This document shows positions 45,035 through 53,365 of a DNA stretch of 64,000 nucleotides, one piece after another. Positions within the stretch are counted from its first letter, which is position 1, and each line of letters opens with the position of its first letter. Under the pieces are notes generated by a model that saw nothing but the letters and a program-made list of their open reading frames with translations, had not been told where the DNA came from and ran no database searches. A program made the translations under genes and the position numbers. The stretch spans positions 2,046,001-2,110,000 of the forward strand of contig OY970165.1 in NCBI GenBank assembly GCA_963706605.1, in the 5' to 3' direction. The stretch comes from VRUE01 sp963706605. Its GTDB lineage: Bacteria > Actinomycetota > Thermoleophilia > Solirubrobacterales > 70-9.

Positions 45035-46126
45035 ATGTCCCGATCAGCTTTGAAGCGATTCTCGGTCGCGTTTGGTGTGTTGCTGGCCCTCGTTGTCATC
45101 GCCGCAGGTTGTGGTGGCAGCAGTGGTGGCGGCGGCGCCACGATCGCCCTGTTGCTTCCCGAAAACGAAACGCCGCGCTACGAGTCCGACGACAGGCCGG
45201 ACTTTGAAAAGGCAGTCGAAGAACAGTGCGAAGACTGCGAAGTCCTCTACAGCAACGCCGGTGGCGATGCGGCCAAGCAGCAGAGCCAGGCCGAAGCGGC
45301 GCTGACCCAGGGGGCTGACGTCCTCGTCGTCGACCCAATGGACTCCAAATCGGCGGCGGCGATCGCTGAAAAGGCGAAGGCCCAGAACGTCCCGGTGCTC
45401 AGTTACGACCGGTTGATCGAAAACGGTGAAGTCGACGCCTATGTCTCCTTCGACAACGTCAAAGTCGGCGAACTGCAGGCTGAAACGCTGGCGAAGAAAC
45501 TGAAAGAAGACGGCAGCACCAGCGGCCCGATCATCATGATCAACGGTGACCCCGCCGATCCCAACGCGGCGCTTTTCAAAGAAGGCGCCCACAACGGGTT
45601 CGAAACGGCCGGCGTCCAGATCGCCAAGGAATACGACACGCCCGGCTGGTCTGCCGAAAACGCCCAGCGCGAGGCGCAGCAGGCGATCACCGCCCTCGGC
45701 AGCAACGGCTTCGCCGGCATCTACGCCGCCAACGACGACACCGGTGGCGGCGCGATCGCGGCGCTGAAAGGCGCCGGGATCAACCCCGCCGAAAAGCCGG
45801 TCACCGGGCAGGACGCGACCGTTGCCGGACTGCAGCGGATCCTCGCTGGTCAGCAGTACATGACGGTCTACAAGGAAATCGAACCGGAGGCCACGATCAG
45901 CGCTGAAATCGCCATCGCTCTCGCCGAAGGCGAAGGTGTGCCGCAGGACAAAATCACCGAAGAAGTCGACAACGGCAAGGTCAAAGTGCCGTCCGTCCTG
46001 CTCAAGCCGATCGCCGTGACCAAAGGCAACGTAAAGAGCACGGTGGTCGCCGACGGGTTCGTCACCGCGTCCGAACTGTGCACCGGGCCCTACAAGCAGC
46101 CCTGCAAGGAAGCGGGGATCTCCTAG
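45035..46126 (+). CDS. Sugar ABC transporter substrate-binding lipoprotein (xylose/ribose type)
   Basis: The 363-residue lipoprotein has signal FGVLLALVVIAAGC (lipobox IAAGC), a Gly/Ser linker and a periplasmic-binding-protein type I fold like XylF/RbsB: TIALLLPENETPRYES, QGADVLVVDPMDSKSAAAIAEKA, VPVLSYDRLI, SFDNVKVGELQAETL, INGDPADPNAALFKEGA, IYAANDDTGGGAIAALKGAG and VTGQDATVAGLQRI. It delivers a pentose or hexose to the ABC permease encoded downstream; the exact sugar is not readable. Codon use is striking: I count 28 GAA and 3 GAG for glutamate, while the next gene is almost all GAG. Confidence 0.93.
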   Translation: MSRSALKRFSVAFGVLLALVVIAAGCGGSSGGGGATIALLLPENETPRYESDDRPDFEKAVEEQCEDCEVLYSNAGGDAAKQQSQAEAALTQGADVLVVDPMDSKSAAAIAEKAKAQNVPVLSYDRLIENGEVDAYVSFDNVKVGELQAETLAKKLKEDGSTSGPIIMINGDPADPNAALFKEGAHNGFETAGVQIAKEYDTPGWSAENAQREAQQAITALGSNGFAGIYAANDDTGGGAIAALKGAGINPAEKPVTGQDATVAGLQRILAGQQYMTVYKEIEPEATISAEIAIALAEGEGVPQDKITEEVDNGKVKVPSVLLKPIAVTKGNVKSTVVADGFVTASELCTGPYKQPCKEAGIS

Positions 46127-46145
46127 GACGCCGGGAGCTGAGGCG

Positions 46146-46949
46146 ATGAGCCAAAACGGTGATCCCCTCCTTGAGCTCGACGGAGTGAGCAAGCGATTCG
46201 GCCCGGTCCAGGCCCTGGACCGGGTCGACTTCGCCGTCCACGCCGGCGAGGTCGTCGGACTGGTCGGCGACAACGGCGCCGGCAAGTCGACGATGGTGAA
46301 GACGATCGCCGGCATCCACAGTGCCGACGAGGGCAGGATCCGCTTCGACGGACGCGAGATCAAGGTCACGCGACCCCAGGACGCGACCCAGCTGGGGATT
46401 GCCACCGTCTACCAGGATCTCGCCCTCTGCGACAACCTCGACGTCGTCGCCAACGTCTTCCTGGGACAGGAGGAGGTATCGCCGGGCACCGGAGAGGTCT
46501 CGCGCCAGCTCGACGAGGCGAAGATGGAGCACCGCGCGGGTGAGCTGCTCTCCAGCCTTGCGGTGACGATCCCGAGCCTGCGCACCGAGGTCGGGACCCT
46601 CTCGGGCGGCCAGCGTCAGCAGGTCGCCGTCGCTCGCTCCCTCCTCGGCGAGCCACGGATCGTGCTCCTGGACGAGCCCACGGCCGCGCTCGGAGTGCCG
46701 CAGACCAAGCAGGTGCTGGAGCTGATCGGGCGTCTGCGCGAGCGCGGCCTCGGGGTGGTCGTGATCAGCCACAACCTCGCCAACGTCTTCGAGGTGGCGG
46801 ACCGCATCGTCGTCCTGCGCCTCGGCCGGACCGCCGGGGACTTCAAAGCCGAACAGACGACCGAGGAGCACGTCGTCTCGGCGATCACCGGCATCGGCGA
46901 GGGCGGCAACGGCCGCAATGAGGGGACCGAGCGAGAGGGGGAGGGATGA
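46146..46949 (+). CDS. Sugar ABC transporter ATP-binding protein, single domain
   Basis: The 267-residue ATPase has Walker A GLVGDNGAGKSTMVKTIAG, Q-loop TVYQDLALCDNLDVVANVFLG, signature LSGGQRQQVAVARSLL, Walker B RIVLLDEPTAALG and the switch histidine in VVISHNLANVFEVAD. Typical xylose/ribose ATPases (XylG, RbsA) have two tandem domains; this has only one, like FrcA-type transporters, and would act as a homodimer. It lies between the binding protein and the permease, overlapping the latter by ATGA. Confidence 0.94.
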   Translation: MSQNGDPLLELDGVSKRFGPVQALDRVDFAVHAGEVVGLVGDNGAGKSTMVKTIAGIHSADEGRIRFDGREIKVTRPQDATQLGIATVYQDLALCDNLDVVANVFLGQEEVSPGTGEVSRQLDEAKMEHRAGELLSSLAVTIPSLRTEVGTLSGGQRQQVAVARSLLGEPRIVLLDEPTAALGVPQTKQVLELIGRLRERGLGVVVISHNLANVFEVADRIVVLRLGRTAGDFKAEQTTEEHVVSAITGIGEGGNGRNEGTEREGEG

Positions 46950-48172
46950 GGGGCGAGGGGGCTGTCGCGCCCGCGCCGGTGACCGAGGGGGCGGGCAGCA
47001 CCGGCCTCCTCAGCCGCGACTCTCTGCGCCGCCTCGTTCAGGGGGACCTGGCTTCGGCCCGCGTCGTCCTCGGCCTGGCGCTGATCTGGATCATCTTCCA
47101 ATCTCAGAACGACCGCTTTCTCTCCGCCGAGAACCTGACCAACCTGATGTTGCAGATCACGGCCATCGGCCTGATCTCGGTCGGCATCGTCTACGTGCTG
47201 CTGCTGGGCGAGATCGACCTCTCGGTGGGGGCTGTCAGTGGGCTCGCCGCAGCGGTGATGGCGGTGCTGAACGTCAAGCATGGCTGGAATCCCTATCTGG
47301 CGATCGTCGCGGCGATCCTGGTCGGCACCGCGATCGGGCTGCTCCAGGGCTCTCTCTTCAGCCGCTTTGCCATCCCCTCGTTCGTCGTCACCCTCGCCGG
47401 ATTGCTGGCCTGGCAGGGGGCTCTGTTGCAGGTCCTTGGCTCCACCGGGTCGATCAACCTCACCGACCCCAAGATCACCGGCCTCGCCAACACCTTCTAC
47501 TCCGATGCGGTGGGCTGGATCTTCTGCGCGATCGTCATCGCTGTGTATGCGGCCGTGGTCCTGCTTGGCCACCGGCGCCGAGTGGCAGCGGGGCTCGCCG
47601 GCGAGAGCGTGCCGGCCCTTGCGTTCCGGGTGGTGCTGGTCGCCGCGATCGCGATCGTCGCCGTGGCGGTCCTCAACTCCGATCGCGGCGTGCCTCTGGC
47701 GGTGCTGATCCTGCTCGCCTTCGTCGTCGGCATGGAGTACGTGGTCAAGCGCACCCGCTTCGGCCGCCACGTCTACGCCGTCGGCGGCAGCTCCGAGGCG
47801 GCCAGGCGGGCGGGTATCCGAGTCAACGGTGTGCGCGTCGCGGTCTTCGCCATCTCCGGCTCGATGGCGGCGATCGGCGGCATCATGGCGGCGTCGCGCC
47901 TGCTGGCGGTCAATCAGGGCTCGGGCGGCAGCGAACTGCTGCTGCTCGCGATCGCCGGCCCGGTGATCGCCGGCACCAGCCTCTTCGGTGGTCGCGGCTC
48001 GGTCTGGACCGCCCTGCTCGGCGCCCTCGTGATCGGCTCGATCTCCAACGGCATGGACCTGCTGGCGCTCTCCTCGGCGGTCAAGTTCATGGTCACCGGC
48101 GGCGTCCTCCTGCTCGCCGTCCTGGTCGACGCGATAGCGCGTCAGCAGCGCCAGGCCGCCGGCCGCGTCTAG
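46946..48172 (+). CDS. Sugar ABC transporter permease (XylH/RbsC-like)
   Basis: Membrane component of 408 residues with about ten helices. Family motifs are RFLSAENLTNLMLQITAIGLISVG, LLGEIDLSVGAVSGLAAAVMA, IPSFVVTLAGLLAWQGALL, the coupling segment FGRHVYAVGGSSEAARRAGIRV and GPVIAGTSLFGGRGSVWTALLGALVIGSISNGMDLL. It completes the importer with the two upstream genes. Its stop codon shares CTAG with the stop of the convergent ROK gene. Confidence 0.95.
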   Translation: MRGEGAVAPAPVTEGAGSTGLLSRDSLRRLVQGDLASARVVLGLALIWIIFQSQNDRFLSAENLTNLMLQITAIGLISVGIVYVLLLGEIDLSVGAVSGLAAAVMAVLNVKHGWNPYLAIVAAILVGTAIGLLQGSLFSRFAIPSFVVTLAGLLAWQGALLQVLGSTGSINLTDPKITGLANTFYSDAVGWIFCAIVIAVYAAVVLLGHRRRVAAGLAGESVPALAFRVVLVAAIAIVAVAVLNSDRGVPLAVLILLAFVVGMEYVVKRTRFGRHVYAVGGSSEAARRAGIRVNGVRVAVFAISGSMAAIGGIMAASRLLAVNQGSGGSELLLLAIAGPVIAGTSLFGGRGSVWTALLGALVIGSISNGMDLLALSSAVKFMVTGGVLLLAVLVDAIARQQRQAAGRV

Positions 48173-49131
48173 CTGCCGACCAGCAGGGAGGCGCCGATCG
48201 CGCCGCCGAGGTCGCCGAGGGAGGCGACCCGTACCGCGGGCGGCCGCTCATCGACGAACAGGTGCTTGCTCATCTCCTTGGTCAGCGGTTCCATGAAGCG
48301 CTGACCGAAGCGCACCCCGAGGCCGCCTCCGATGACTACGGCCTCGACGTCTAGTAGGTTGACCGCCGAGGCCACCCCGGTGCCGAGCGCCTCGATCGCC
48401 CGCTCGATCAGCTTTTCGGCGAGGTGGTCGCCATGGTCGAGGGCGCGCTCCCAGATGCCGCTGGTCAATCGGGGTTTCTCGTGTTTGTGCATCAACTTGA
48501 AGAGGTCGGTCTTGTGGCCCTCTTCGTGCTGCCGCTTGGCCTCGGCTTCCATCGCCGCGCGCCCCGCGTATGCCTCCATGCAGCCTTTTCGCCCGCAGGG
48601 GCACTTGGCACCACCGCGCTTGACCACCATGTGGCCGATCTCACCGGCGGCGCCGCGGCCAAGCCAGGGCTTGCCGTCGAGGATGAGGCCGCCACCGACG
48701 CCGGTGCCCCAGAAGACGCCGATCAGGCTCGAGAACTCGCGCGCGGCGCCCAGCTCGAACTCCGCTTCGGTTGCGACCTGGACGTCGTTGCCGATGCGGA
48801 CCTCGGTGCCCAGCGCCCGCGAGAGCGTCTCGCCGAGCGGGAAGCTGCCTTCCCAGCCGGGCAGGTTGCGGGCGCCGGAGACGACGCCGGTCTTGCCGTC
48901 GGCGTCGCCCGGAGAGCCGACCCCGACGCCGGAGAGCTCTTCGGGTTTGACGCCCGCCGCCGAGGCCGCTTCGCGCAGCGCGTCCTCCATCGCCCGTGCG
49001 ACGTCGGCGGGGCCGCCGGCGATGGGCGTTGGCTGGCGCGCTTCGCCGCTGACTGCCCCGGCGGCGTCGACGATCACCGTCTGGATCTTGGTCCCGCCGA
49101 GGTCGATGCCGCCGCGCAAAGCCGCGTTCAT
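48169..49131 (-). CDS. ROK-family sugar kinase (glucokinase-like)
   Basis: The 320-residue ROK protein has the ATP-binding GGIDLGGTKIQTVIVD, substrate residues in GNDVQVATEAEFELG, GTGVGGGLILDG, and the ROK zinc motif GEIGHMVVKRGGAKCPCGRKGCMEAYAG. No helix-turn-helix is present, so it is a kinase rather than a ROK repressor. Convergence with a sugar ABC operon suggests it phosphorylates the imported sugar, but glucose from another source is equally possible. The start overlaps the stop of the 38-residue membrane protein gene. Confidence 0.92.
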   Translation of the reverse strand: MNAALRGGIDLGGTKIQTVIVDAAGAVSGEARQPTPIAGGPADVARAMEDALREAASAAGVKPEELSGVGVGSPGDADGKTGVVSGARNLPGWEGSFPLGETLSRALGTEVRIGNDVQVATEAEFELGAAREFSSLIGVFWGTGVGGGLILDGKPWLGRGAAGEIGHMVVKRGGAKCPCGRKGCMEAYAGRAAMEAEAKRQHEEGHKTDLFKLMHKHEKPRLTSGIWERALDHGDHLAEKLIERAIEALGTGVASAVNLLDVEAVVIGGGLGVRFGQRFMEPLTKEMSKHLFVDERPPAVRVASLGDLGGAIGASLLVGS

Positions 49132-49244
49132 GGCTGCAACCCGAAGCCGTTGCTGGCGTAGTAGGCGATCACGAAGAGAATTCCACCGATGATGATCAGC
49201 CAGTAGTACCAGTAGCGCCCGCCGCGCCGCTTGTGGATCGCCAT
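49128..49244 (-). CDS. 38-residue single-helix membrane protein
   Basis: A short frame read from ATG at 49242-49244 gives 38 residues: a basic start (AIHKRRGGRYWYYW), one helix (LIIIGGILFVIAYYASNG) and FGLQP. The stop overlaps the ROK start (ATGA type), and it begins two bases after the stop of the upstream gene, so it sits in a tightly coupled three-gene operon, which supports reality. No known family recognised. It may be a small subunit or regulator of a membrane complex. Confidence 0.6.
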   Translation of the reverse strand: MAIHKRRGGRYWYYWLIIIGGILFVIAYYASNGFGLQP

Positions 49245-49246
49245 CG

Positions 49247-49738
49247 TCAGGCGCTCGCCGGCGACGCGCCCTGGAGGACGCCGATCAGCTCCTGGCTGAG
49301 CGGATCGTCCTTGACGCCGACCCCCACCAGGGTCGCCTTCTCACCCTCGGTCGGTGACTCGATTGTCAGCGCCGTCATCCCGGTCTTGCGATCGGTGTCG
49401 GTCTTCAGGCCCGCGCGGTCCCAGACCGCCGCCTCCTCCTTGATCTTGTAGTCGCGACCCTTGAAGCCGAAGTTGAACGCGTAGAGCTTGTCCGGGGTGA
49501 CGACCAGCATTACCCGCTCCGGCAGGCCGCCCGCTTTCTTCTTGTTGAAGAGCTTGATCCCGGCGTAGACGATGCCGCCGAGCTGCGCCTTGGAGGCGAC
49601 CATGCTGGCCGAGGCGCCACCACGCCGGAATCCCGCCGCGGCCAACACCTCTTCGCCGTTGACATGCGGAGCGACCAGATCGCGGAACTTCTGCCGCCAC
49701 TCCCCGACCTGCTCCGGGCTCATCTCGAACATCCCCAT
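49247..49738 (-). CDS. Unrecognised protein with PH-like C-terminal half
   Basis: A soluble protein of 163 residues. The N-terminal helix (SPEQVGEWRQKFRDLVAPHV) precedes GEEVLAAAGFRRGG. Then comes KAQLGGIVYAGIKLFNKKKAGGLPERVMLVVTPDKLYAFNFGFKGRDYKI, which resembles the strand pattern of bacterial PH-like domains. It ends KDDPLSQELIGVL. No catalytic motif is visible. It heads the operon with the small membrane protein and the ROK kinase. The PH assignment is tentative. Confidence 0.6.
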   Translation of the reverse strand: MGMFEMSPEQVGEWRQKFRDLVAPHVNGEEVLAAAGFRRGGASASMVASKAQLGGIVYAGIKLFNKKKAGGLPERVMLVVTPDKLYAFNFGFKGRDYKIKEEAAVWDRAGLKTDTDRKTGMTALTIESPTEGEKATLVGVGVKDDPLSQELIGVLQGASPASA

Positions 49739-49806
49739 CTCGCGCTTCCCTCCTTGGCCGGATTGCGAGCCGACCCTACTCTCGGGTGCTCTGGAAAGCT
49801 AGAGGC

Positions 49807-50394
49807 GTGGACGAGCAGCGGGGCTGGCGGCTCTGGTGGCAGAAGCGGCGTTGGTACGAGCGCAACCGGCGCCCGTTGCGGCGCTGGCGGATGGCGCGAC
49901 ACGCCGCCCGCGGCGGCTTCTTCGTTCGTCAGCCGGTCGAGGGTGAGCTTCTGGAGGCGCTTGACGAGGGTCGATTGCGGATCGGCGCAGGGACCCTGCT
50001 CGAGCCGGGATGCTGGCTGACGCTCGCGCCCGAGGCGAGCATTGAGATCGGCGCCGGCTGCTTTCTCAACCGCAACACGATGCTCGCCGCCTACGGGCGG
50101 ATCGAGATCGGCGACCACACGATGTTCGCCAACGGCTGCTTCGTCGGCGACGGCGAGCACCGCTTCGACGATCCCGACACCCCTGTCCCCTGGCAGGGCT
50201 TCACCAGCAAGGGCTCGGTGAAGATCGGTTCCAACTGCTGGTTTGGGGTCAATTGCGCGATCACGAGCGGCGTGACGATCGGTGATCGTTGTGTGGTCGG
50301 CGCCAACTCGGTCGTGACCCGTGATCTGCCCGCCGGCTCGATAGCCGCGGGCGCCCCGGCCCGTGTGATCAAGCCCATAGAGTTCCGTCGCTGA
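49807..50394 (+). CDS. Left-handed beta-helix acyltransferase (WbbJ/maltose acetyltransferase-like)
   Basis: The 195-residue protein has a basic N-terminus rich in Arg and Trp, then hexapeptide repeats (IGAGTLLEPGCWLTLAPEASIEIGAGCFLNRNTML, IEIGDHTMFANGCFVGDGEHRF, VKIGSNCWFGVNCAITSGVTIGDRCVVGANSVVT). The closing LPAGSIAAGAPARVIK matches the C-terminal signature of LbH O-acetyltransferases. The catalytic His is likely in GDGEHRFDD. It probably acetylates a sugar or lipid-linked glycan with acetyl-CoA; the acceptor is unknown. GTG 49807 start. It precedes the pantothenate operon by about 50 bases and is divergent from the ROK operon. Confidence 0.87.
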   Translation: MDEQRGWRLWWQKRRWYERNRRPLRRWRMARHAARGGFFVRQPVEGELLEALDEGRLRIGAGTLLEPGCWLTLAPEASIEIGAGCFLNRNTMLAAYGRIEIGDHTMFANGCFVGDGEHRFDDPDTPVPWQGFTSKGSVKIGSNCWFGVNCAITSGVTIGDRCVVGANSVVTRDLPAGSIAAGAPARVIKPIEFRR

Positions 50395-50399
50395 GTGCC

Positions 50400-50405
50400 T
50401 ATACT
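50400..50405 (+). promoter_or_regulatory. -10 hexamer TATACT upstream of panC
   Basis: TATACT lies between the acyltransferase and panC, giving a leader of about 33 bases for panC-panD-panB. Confidence 0.45.
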
Positions 50406-50444
50406 GGCTGTCGGCCGTGACCCGCATCAAGGGCATGGACCCTC

Positions 50445-51335
50445 ATGAACCTCGCACTGACTGAGCCTTCGCATGCAAGAGCAGGCGCGAACTTCTTCCG
50501 CGTCAAGGACGAGCTGCGCTCCGAGCTGGCTGCGGCGCGCCTCGAGGGCCGCTCGATCGGCCTGGTGCCGACGATGGGTTGCCTGCACGAGGGGCACCTC
50601 TCGCTGCTGCGCACGGCGCGCGCCGAGTGCGACGTCGTCATCATGAGCCTCTTCGTCAACCCGGCCCAGTTCGGGCCCGGCGAGGACTTCGACCGCTATC
50701 CGCGGGACGAGGAGCGCGACGCGGTGCTGGCCGGGGAGGCGGGCGTCGACCTGATCTACGCACCGCCGGTCGAGGAGATTTACCCCGACGGTTTCGCGAC
50801 CAGCGTGGGGGTGGCCGGATTGACCGAGGTCCTCTGCGGTGATCCCTCCCGGCGCGGCGCCGAGCATTTCCGCGGCGTCACCACGGTCGTCGCCAAGCTC
50901 TTCAATACTGTTCAGCCCGACGTTGCCTACTTCGGCCAGAAGGATGCCCAGCAGGTGGCCGCGATCCGCCGCATGGTCCGCGACCTCGACTTCCCGCTGC
51001 GGATCGAGGCGCTGCCGATCGTGCGCGAACCCGACGGCCTGGCGATGAGCTCCCGCAACGCTTATCTCGGCCCAGCGGACCGTGAGCGGGCGACGGCGCT
51101 CTCGCGGGCGCTCGGCGCCGTGGAGCGCGTCGCCCGCGCCGATTCGCTCACCGTCGGGCTCGAGGCCGGCCGCCGGGAGCTGGAGGCGGCGGGGGTCGAG
51201 CCGGAGTATCTGGAGGCTCGTGACCCCGAGAACTTGCAACCGGTAGCCGCGTTGGACGGGCGCCCGGTCCTGGTTGCGGTCGCCGCCAGAGTGGGCGGGG
51301 CGCGGCTCATCGACAACGTCTTGATCCGACCGTGA
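50445..51335 (+). CDS. panC: Pantothenate synthetase
   Basis: PanC joins pantoate and beta-alanine with ATP. Motifs are VPTMGCLHEGHLSLLRTA (nucleotidyltransferase H-x-G-H), SLFVNPAQFGPGEDFDRYPR, GVTTVVAKLFNTVQPDVAYFGQKDAQQ and REPDGLAMSSRNAYL. Length is 296 residues. It is the first gene of panC-panD-panB, so all dedicated steps to pantothenate except ketopantoate reduction are together. coaE at 33.8 kb supplies the last CoA step. Confidence 0.96.
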   Translation: MNLALTEPSHARAGANFFRVKDELRSELAAARLEGRSIGLVPTMGCLHEGHLSLLRTARAECDVVIMSLFVNPAQFGPGEDFDRYPRDEERDAVLAGEAGVDLIYAPPVEEIYPDGFATSVGVAGLTEVLCGDPSRRGAEHFRGVTTVVAKLFNTVQPDVAYFGQKDAQQVAAIRRMVRDLDFPLRIEALPIVREPDGLAMSSRNAYLGPADRERATALSRALGAVERVARADSLTVGLEAGRRELEAAGVEPEYLEARDPENLQPVAALDGRPVLVAVAARVGGARLIDNVLIRP

Positions 51336-51362
51336 AGGTCTGAACCCAAGAGGAGATTCGCA

Positions 51363-51758
51363 ATGCAGAGGCAGATGCTCAAGTCCAAGATCCACCGCGC
51401 GACGGTGACCGACTGCGACGTCGATTACATCGGCAGCATCACGGTCGACACCGAGTTGATGGCGAGCGCCGATCTGATCACCAACGAGCAGGTCCACGTT
51501 TGGGACATCGACAACGGCGCCCGCTTCGTCACCTACGTGATCGACGGGGAGCCGGGCTCGGGAACGATGCAGGTGAACGGCGCCGCCGCCCATCTGACCC
51601 GGCCCGGGCACAAGATCATCGTCGCCTCCTTCGGCGCCTACGACGAGAGCGATCTCGAGGCCTACTCACCGGTGGTCGTCCACGTCGATGACGACAACGC
51701 GATCGTCACCGTCGACAGCCACCCGGAGGTGCTGCTCACCCAGGAGGCGCTGCGATGA
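51363..51758 (+). CDS. panD: Aspartate 1-decarboxylase proenzyme
   Basis: Makes beta-alanine from aspartate for PanC. The proenzyme self-cleaves at Gly-Ser in DYIGSITVD to create its pyruvoyl group. KSKIHRATVT, EQVHVWDIDNGARFVTY and LTRPGHKIIVASFG are the usual flanking motifs. The 131 residues are normal for the PanM-independent bacterial form. A good ribosome binding site (AGAGGAG) lies before ATG 51363. The stop overlaps panB (ATGA). Confidence 0.96.
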   Translation: MQRQMLKSKIHRATVTDCDVDYIGSITVDTELMASADLITNEQVHVWDIDNGARFVTYVIDGEPGSGTMQVNGAAAHLTRPGHKIIVASFGAYDESDLEAYSPVVVHVDDDNAIVTVDSHPEVLLTQEALR

Positions 51759-52657
51759 GCGAGCGAGCGCCGGTCACCCTTCCCCGCCTCGCCGAGATGA
51801 AGGAGGCGGGTGAGCCGATCGTGATGGTCACCGCCTACGACTACCCCTCGGCGCGGGTCGCCGAGGAAGCAGGGGTCGACCTCGTCCTGGTCGGGGACAC
51901 CGCGGCGATGGTCGTGCTCGGCTACCCCGGCACCGAGCAGGTCTCGATGGAGGAGATGGTGATGCTCGGCCGGGCCGTTCGCCGCGGCCTGCGCACCCCG
52001 CTGATGGTCGGCGACATGCCGATGGGCAGCTATGAGGCCAGCAACGAGCTGGCGGTCCACAGCGCCCAGCGCTTGGTCAAGGAGACCGGCTGTCAGGTGG
52101 TCAAGCTGGAGGCGGGGGGGACCTCGGTCGAGCGGGCGCGGGCGATCGTCCGCGCCGGCATCCCGGTGATGGGACACGTCGGCCTGACGCCCCAGACCGC
52201 GACCGCCCTGGGTGGCTACAAAACCCAGGGCAAGACCGCACAGGGCGCGATCCAGCTGCTCGAGGACGCCCTGGCGCTGCAATCGGTCGGTTGCTTCGCG
52301 ATCGTCTTCGAGGCCGTCCCAGCGGCGATCACCGAGGCGATCGTGGCGAAGCTCGAGATCCCGGCGATCGGCATCGGCGCCGGCCCGGCGACCGCCGGCC
52401 AGGTGCTCGTGTTCCACGACCTGCTTGGGATCACCACGGGTCGCTCGCCGAAATTCGTCAAGCGCTACGCGGCCGTCCATGGGGAGATGCTCGAGGGCGT
52501 CGGGCGCTACACCGAAGAGGTGCGCTCGCGCCGCTTTCCCGAGCCGGATCACGTCTACGGGGTGGAACCGGCTGAGCTGGCGGAGTTCCAGCGCTACCTG
52601 GAGCAGAAGGAGGGCATTGGCTCGAAGCAGGCCTGGCACTGGGAGCCGCTGCCCTGA
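51755..52657 (+). CDS. panB: 3-methyl-2-oxobutanoate hydroxymethyltransferase
   Basis: PanB transfers a hydroxymethyl group to 2-ketoisovalerate, giving ketopantoate. Visible are VTAYDYPSARVAEEAGVDLVLVGDTAAMVVLGY, DMPMGSYEAS, VKLEAGG, MGHVGLTPQ, AIVFEAVP and IGIGAGPATAGQVLVFHDLLG. Length is 300 residues. It is the last gene of the pan operon. The next gene (uracil-DNA glycosylase) has its own TAGCAT hexamer. Confidence 0.96.
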   Translation: MSERAPVTLPRLAEMKEAGEPIVMVTAYDYPSARVAEEAGVDLVLVGDTAAMVVLGYPGTEQVSMEEMVMLGRAVRRGLRTPLMVGDMPMGSYEASNELAVHSAQRLVKETGCQVVKLEAGGTSVERARAIVRAGIPVMGHVGLTPQTATALGGYKTQGKTAQGAIQLLEDALALQSVGCFAIVFEAVPAAITEAIVAKLEIPAIGIGAGPATAGQVLVFHDLLGITTGRSPKFVKRYAAVHGEMLEGVGRYTEEVRSRRFPEPDHVYGVEPAELAEFQRYLEQKEGIGSKQAWHWEPLP

Positions 52658-52676
52658 GATAGGCCCCGAACGCGGT

Positions 52677-52682
52677 TAGCAT
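52677..52682 (+). promoter_or_regulatory. -10 hexamer TAGCAT of the uracil-DNA glycosylase gene
   Basis: TAGCAT ends 8 bases before ATG 52691. This supports the internal ATG over TTG 52682, which lies inside the hexamer. Confidence 0.45.
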
Positions 52683-52690
52683 TGCGTTCG

Positions 52691-53365
52691 ATGACGGCCG
52701 AGGAGCGGCGCGCCAAGCTGGTTGAGCTGTACGAGGAGGTGCGGGTCTGCACGAGGTGCCCCCTGCACGAGTCGCGCACCAAGGCGGTGTTCGGGGCAGG
52801 TGACGCGGATGCTGACCTGATGTTCGTCGGCGAGGCGCCGGGGGCCGAAGAGGATCGCCAGGGCCTGCCCTTCGTCGGCCGCGCCGGGCAGCTGCTGAAC
52901 CAGATGCTGGAAGGGATCGGGCTCTCGCGTGAGGAGGTCTTCATCGCCAACGTGCTGAAGAGCCGGCCGCCCGGCAACCGCGACCCCCAGCCACTCGAGA
53001 TCGAGGCCTGCCGCCCCTATCTGTTCGAGCAGGTGCGGCTGATCGAGCCGACCGTTGTCTGCACCCTGGGAAATTTCGCGACCAAGCTGTTGAGTGGCAA
53101 CCCGGCCGGGATCACCAGGGTGAGGGGAACGCCGCAGGTGCACGAGCTGGGCGGCCGTACGGTTTTCCTGCTGCCGCTCTTCCACCCGGCGGCGGCGCTG
53201 CGCACGCCCGCGGTGAAGGAGACGCTGAGGGCCGACTTCGATCTCTTGCCGAAGTTGCTCGCCGGTCCGCCCCCCGACGGGCCCGAGCCGGTTGAGGAGA
53301 TCGAGGAGGAGCCGGCGCCCGCTCCGCCTCAGCCGCCCGCCGACCAGCTCGACTTTTTCGGTTGA
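52691..53365 (+). CDS. Family 4 uracil-DNA glycosylase (4Fe-4S)
   Basis: Removes uracil from DNA. The family 4 signature is complete: GEAPGAEEDRQGLPFVGRAGQLLNQML, ANVLKSRPPGNRDPQPLE and LPLFHPAAALR. Four Fe-S cysteines are visible as CTRC at about residues 20-23, Cys in EIEACRPYL and Cys in TVVCTLGNFA. The acidic, proline-rich C-terminus ends in ADQLDFFG, which resembles a beta-clamp-binding peptide (QLDFF), so recruitment to the replication clamp is plausible. Length is 224 residues. tsaE follows with a TTGA overlap. Confidence 0.94.
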   Translation: MTAEERRAKLVELYEEVRVCTRCPLHESRTKAVFGAGDADADLMFVGEAPGAEEDRQGLPFVGRAGQLLNQMLEGIGLSREEVFIANVLKSRPPGNRDPQPLEIEACRPYLFEQVRLIEPTVVCTLGNFATKLLSGNPAGITRVRGTPQVHELGGRTVFLLPLFHPAAALRTPAVKETLRADFDLLPKLLAGPPPDGPEPVEEIEEEPAPAPPQPPADQLDFFG

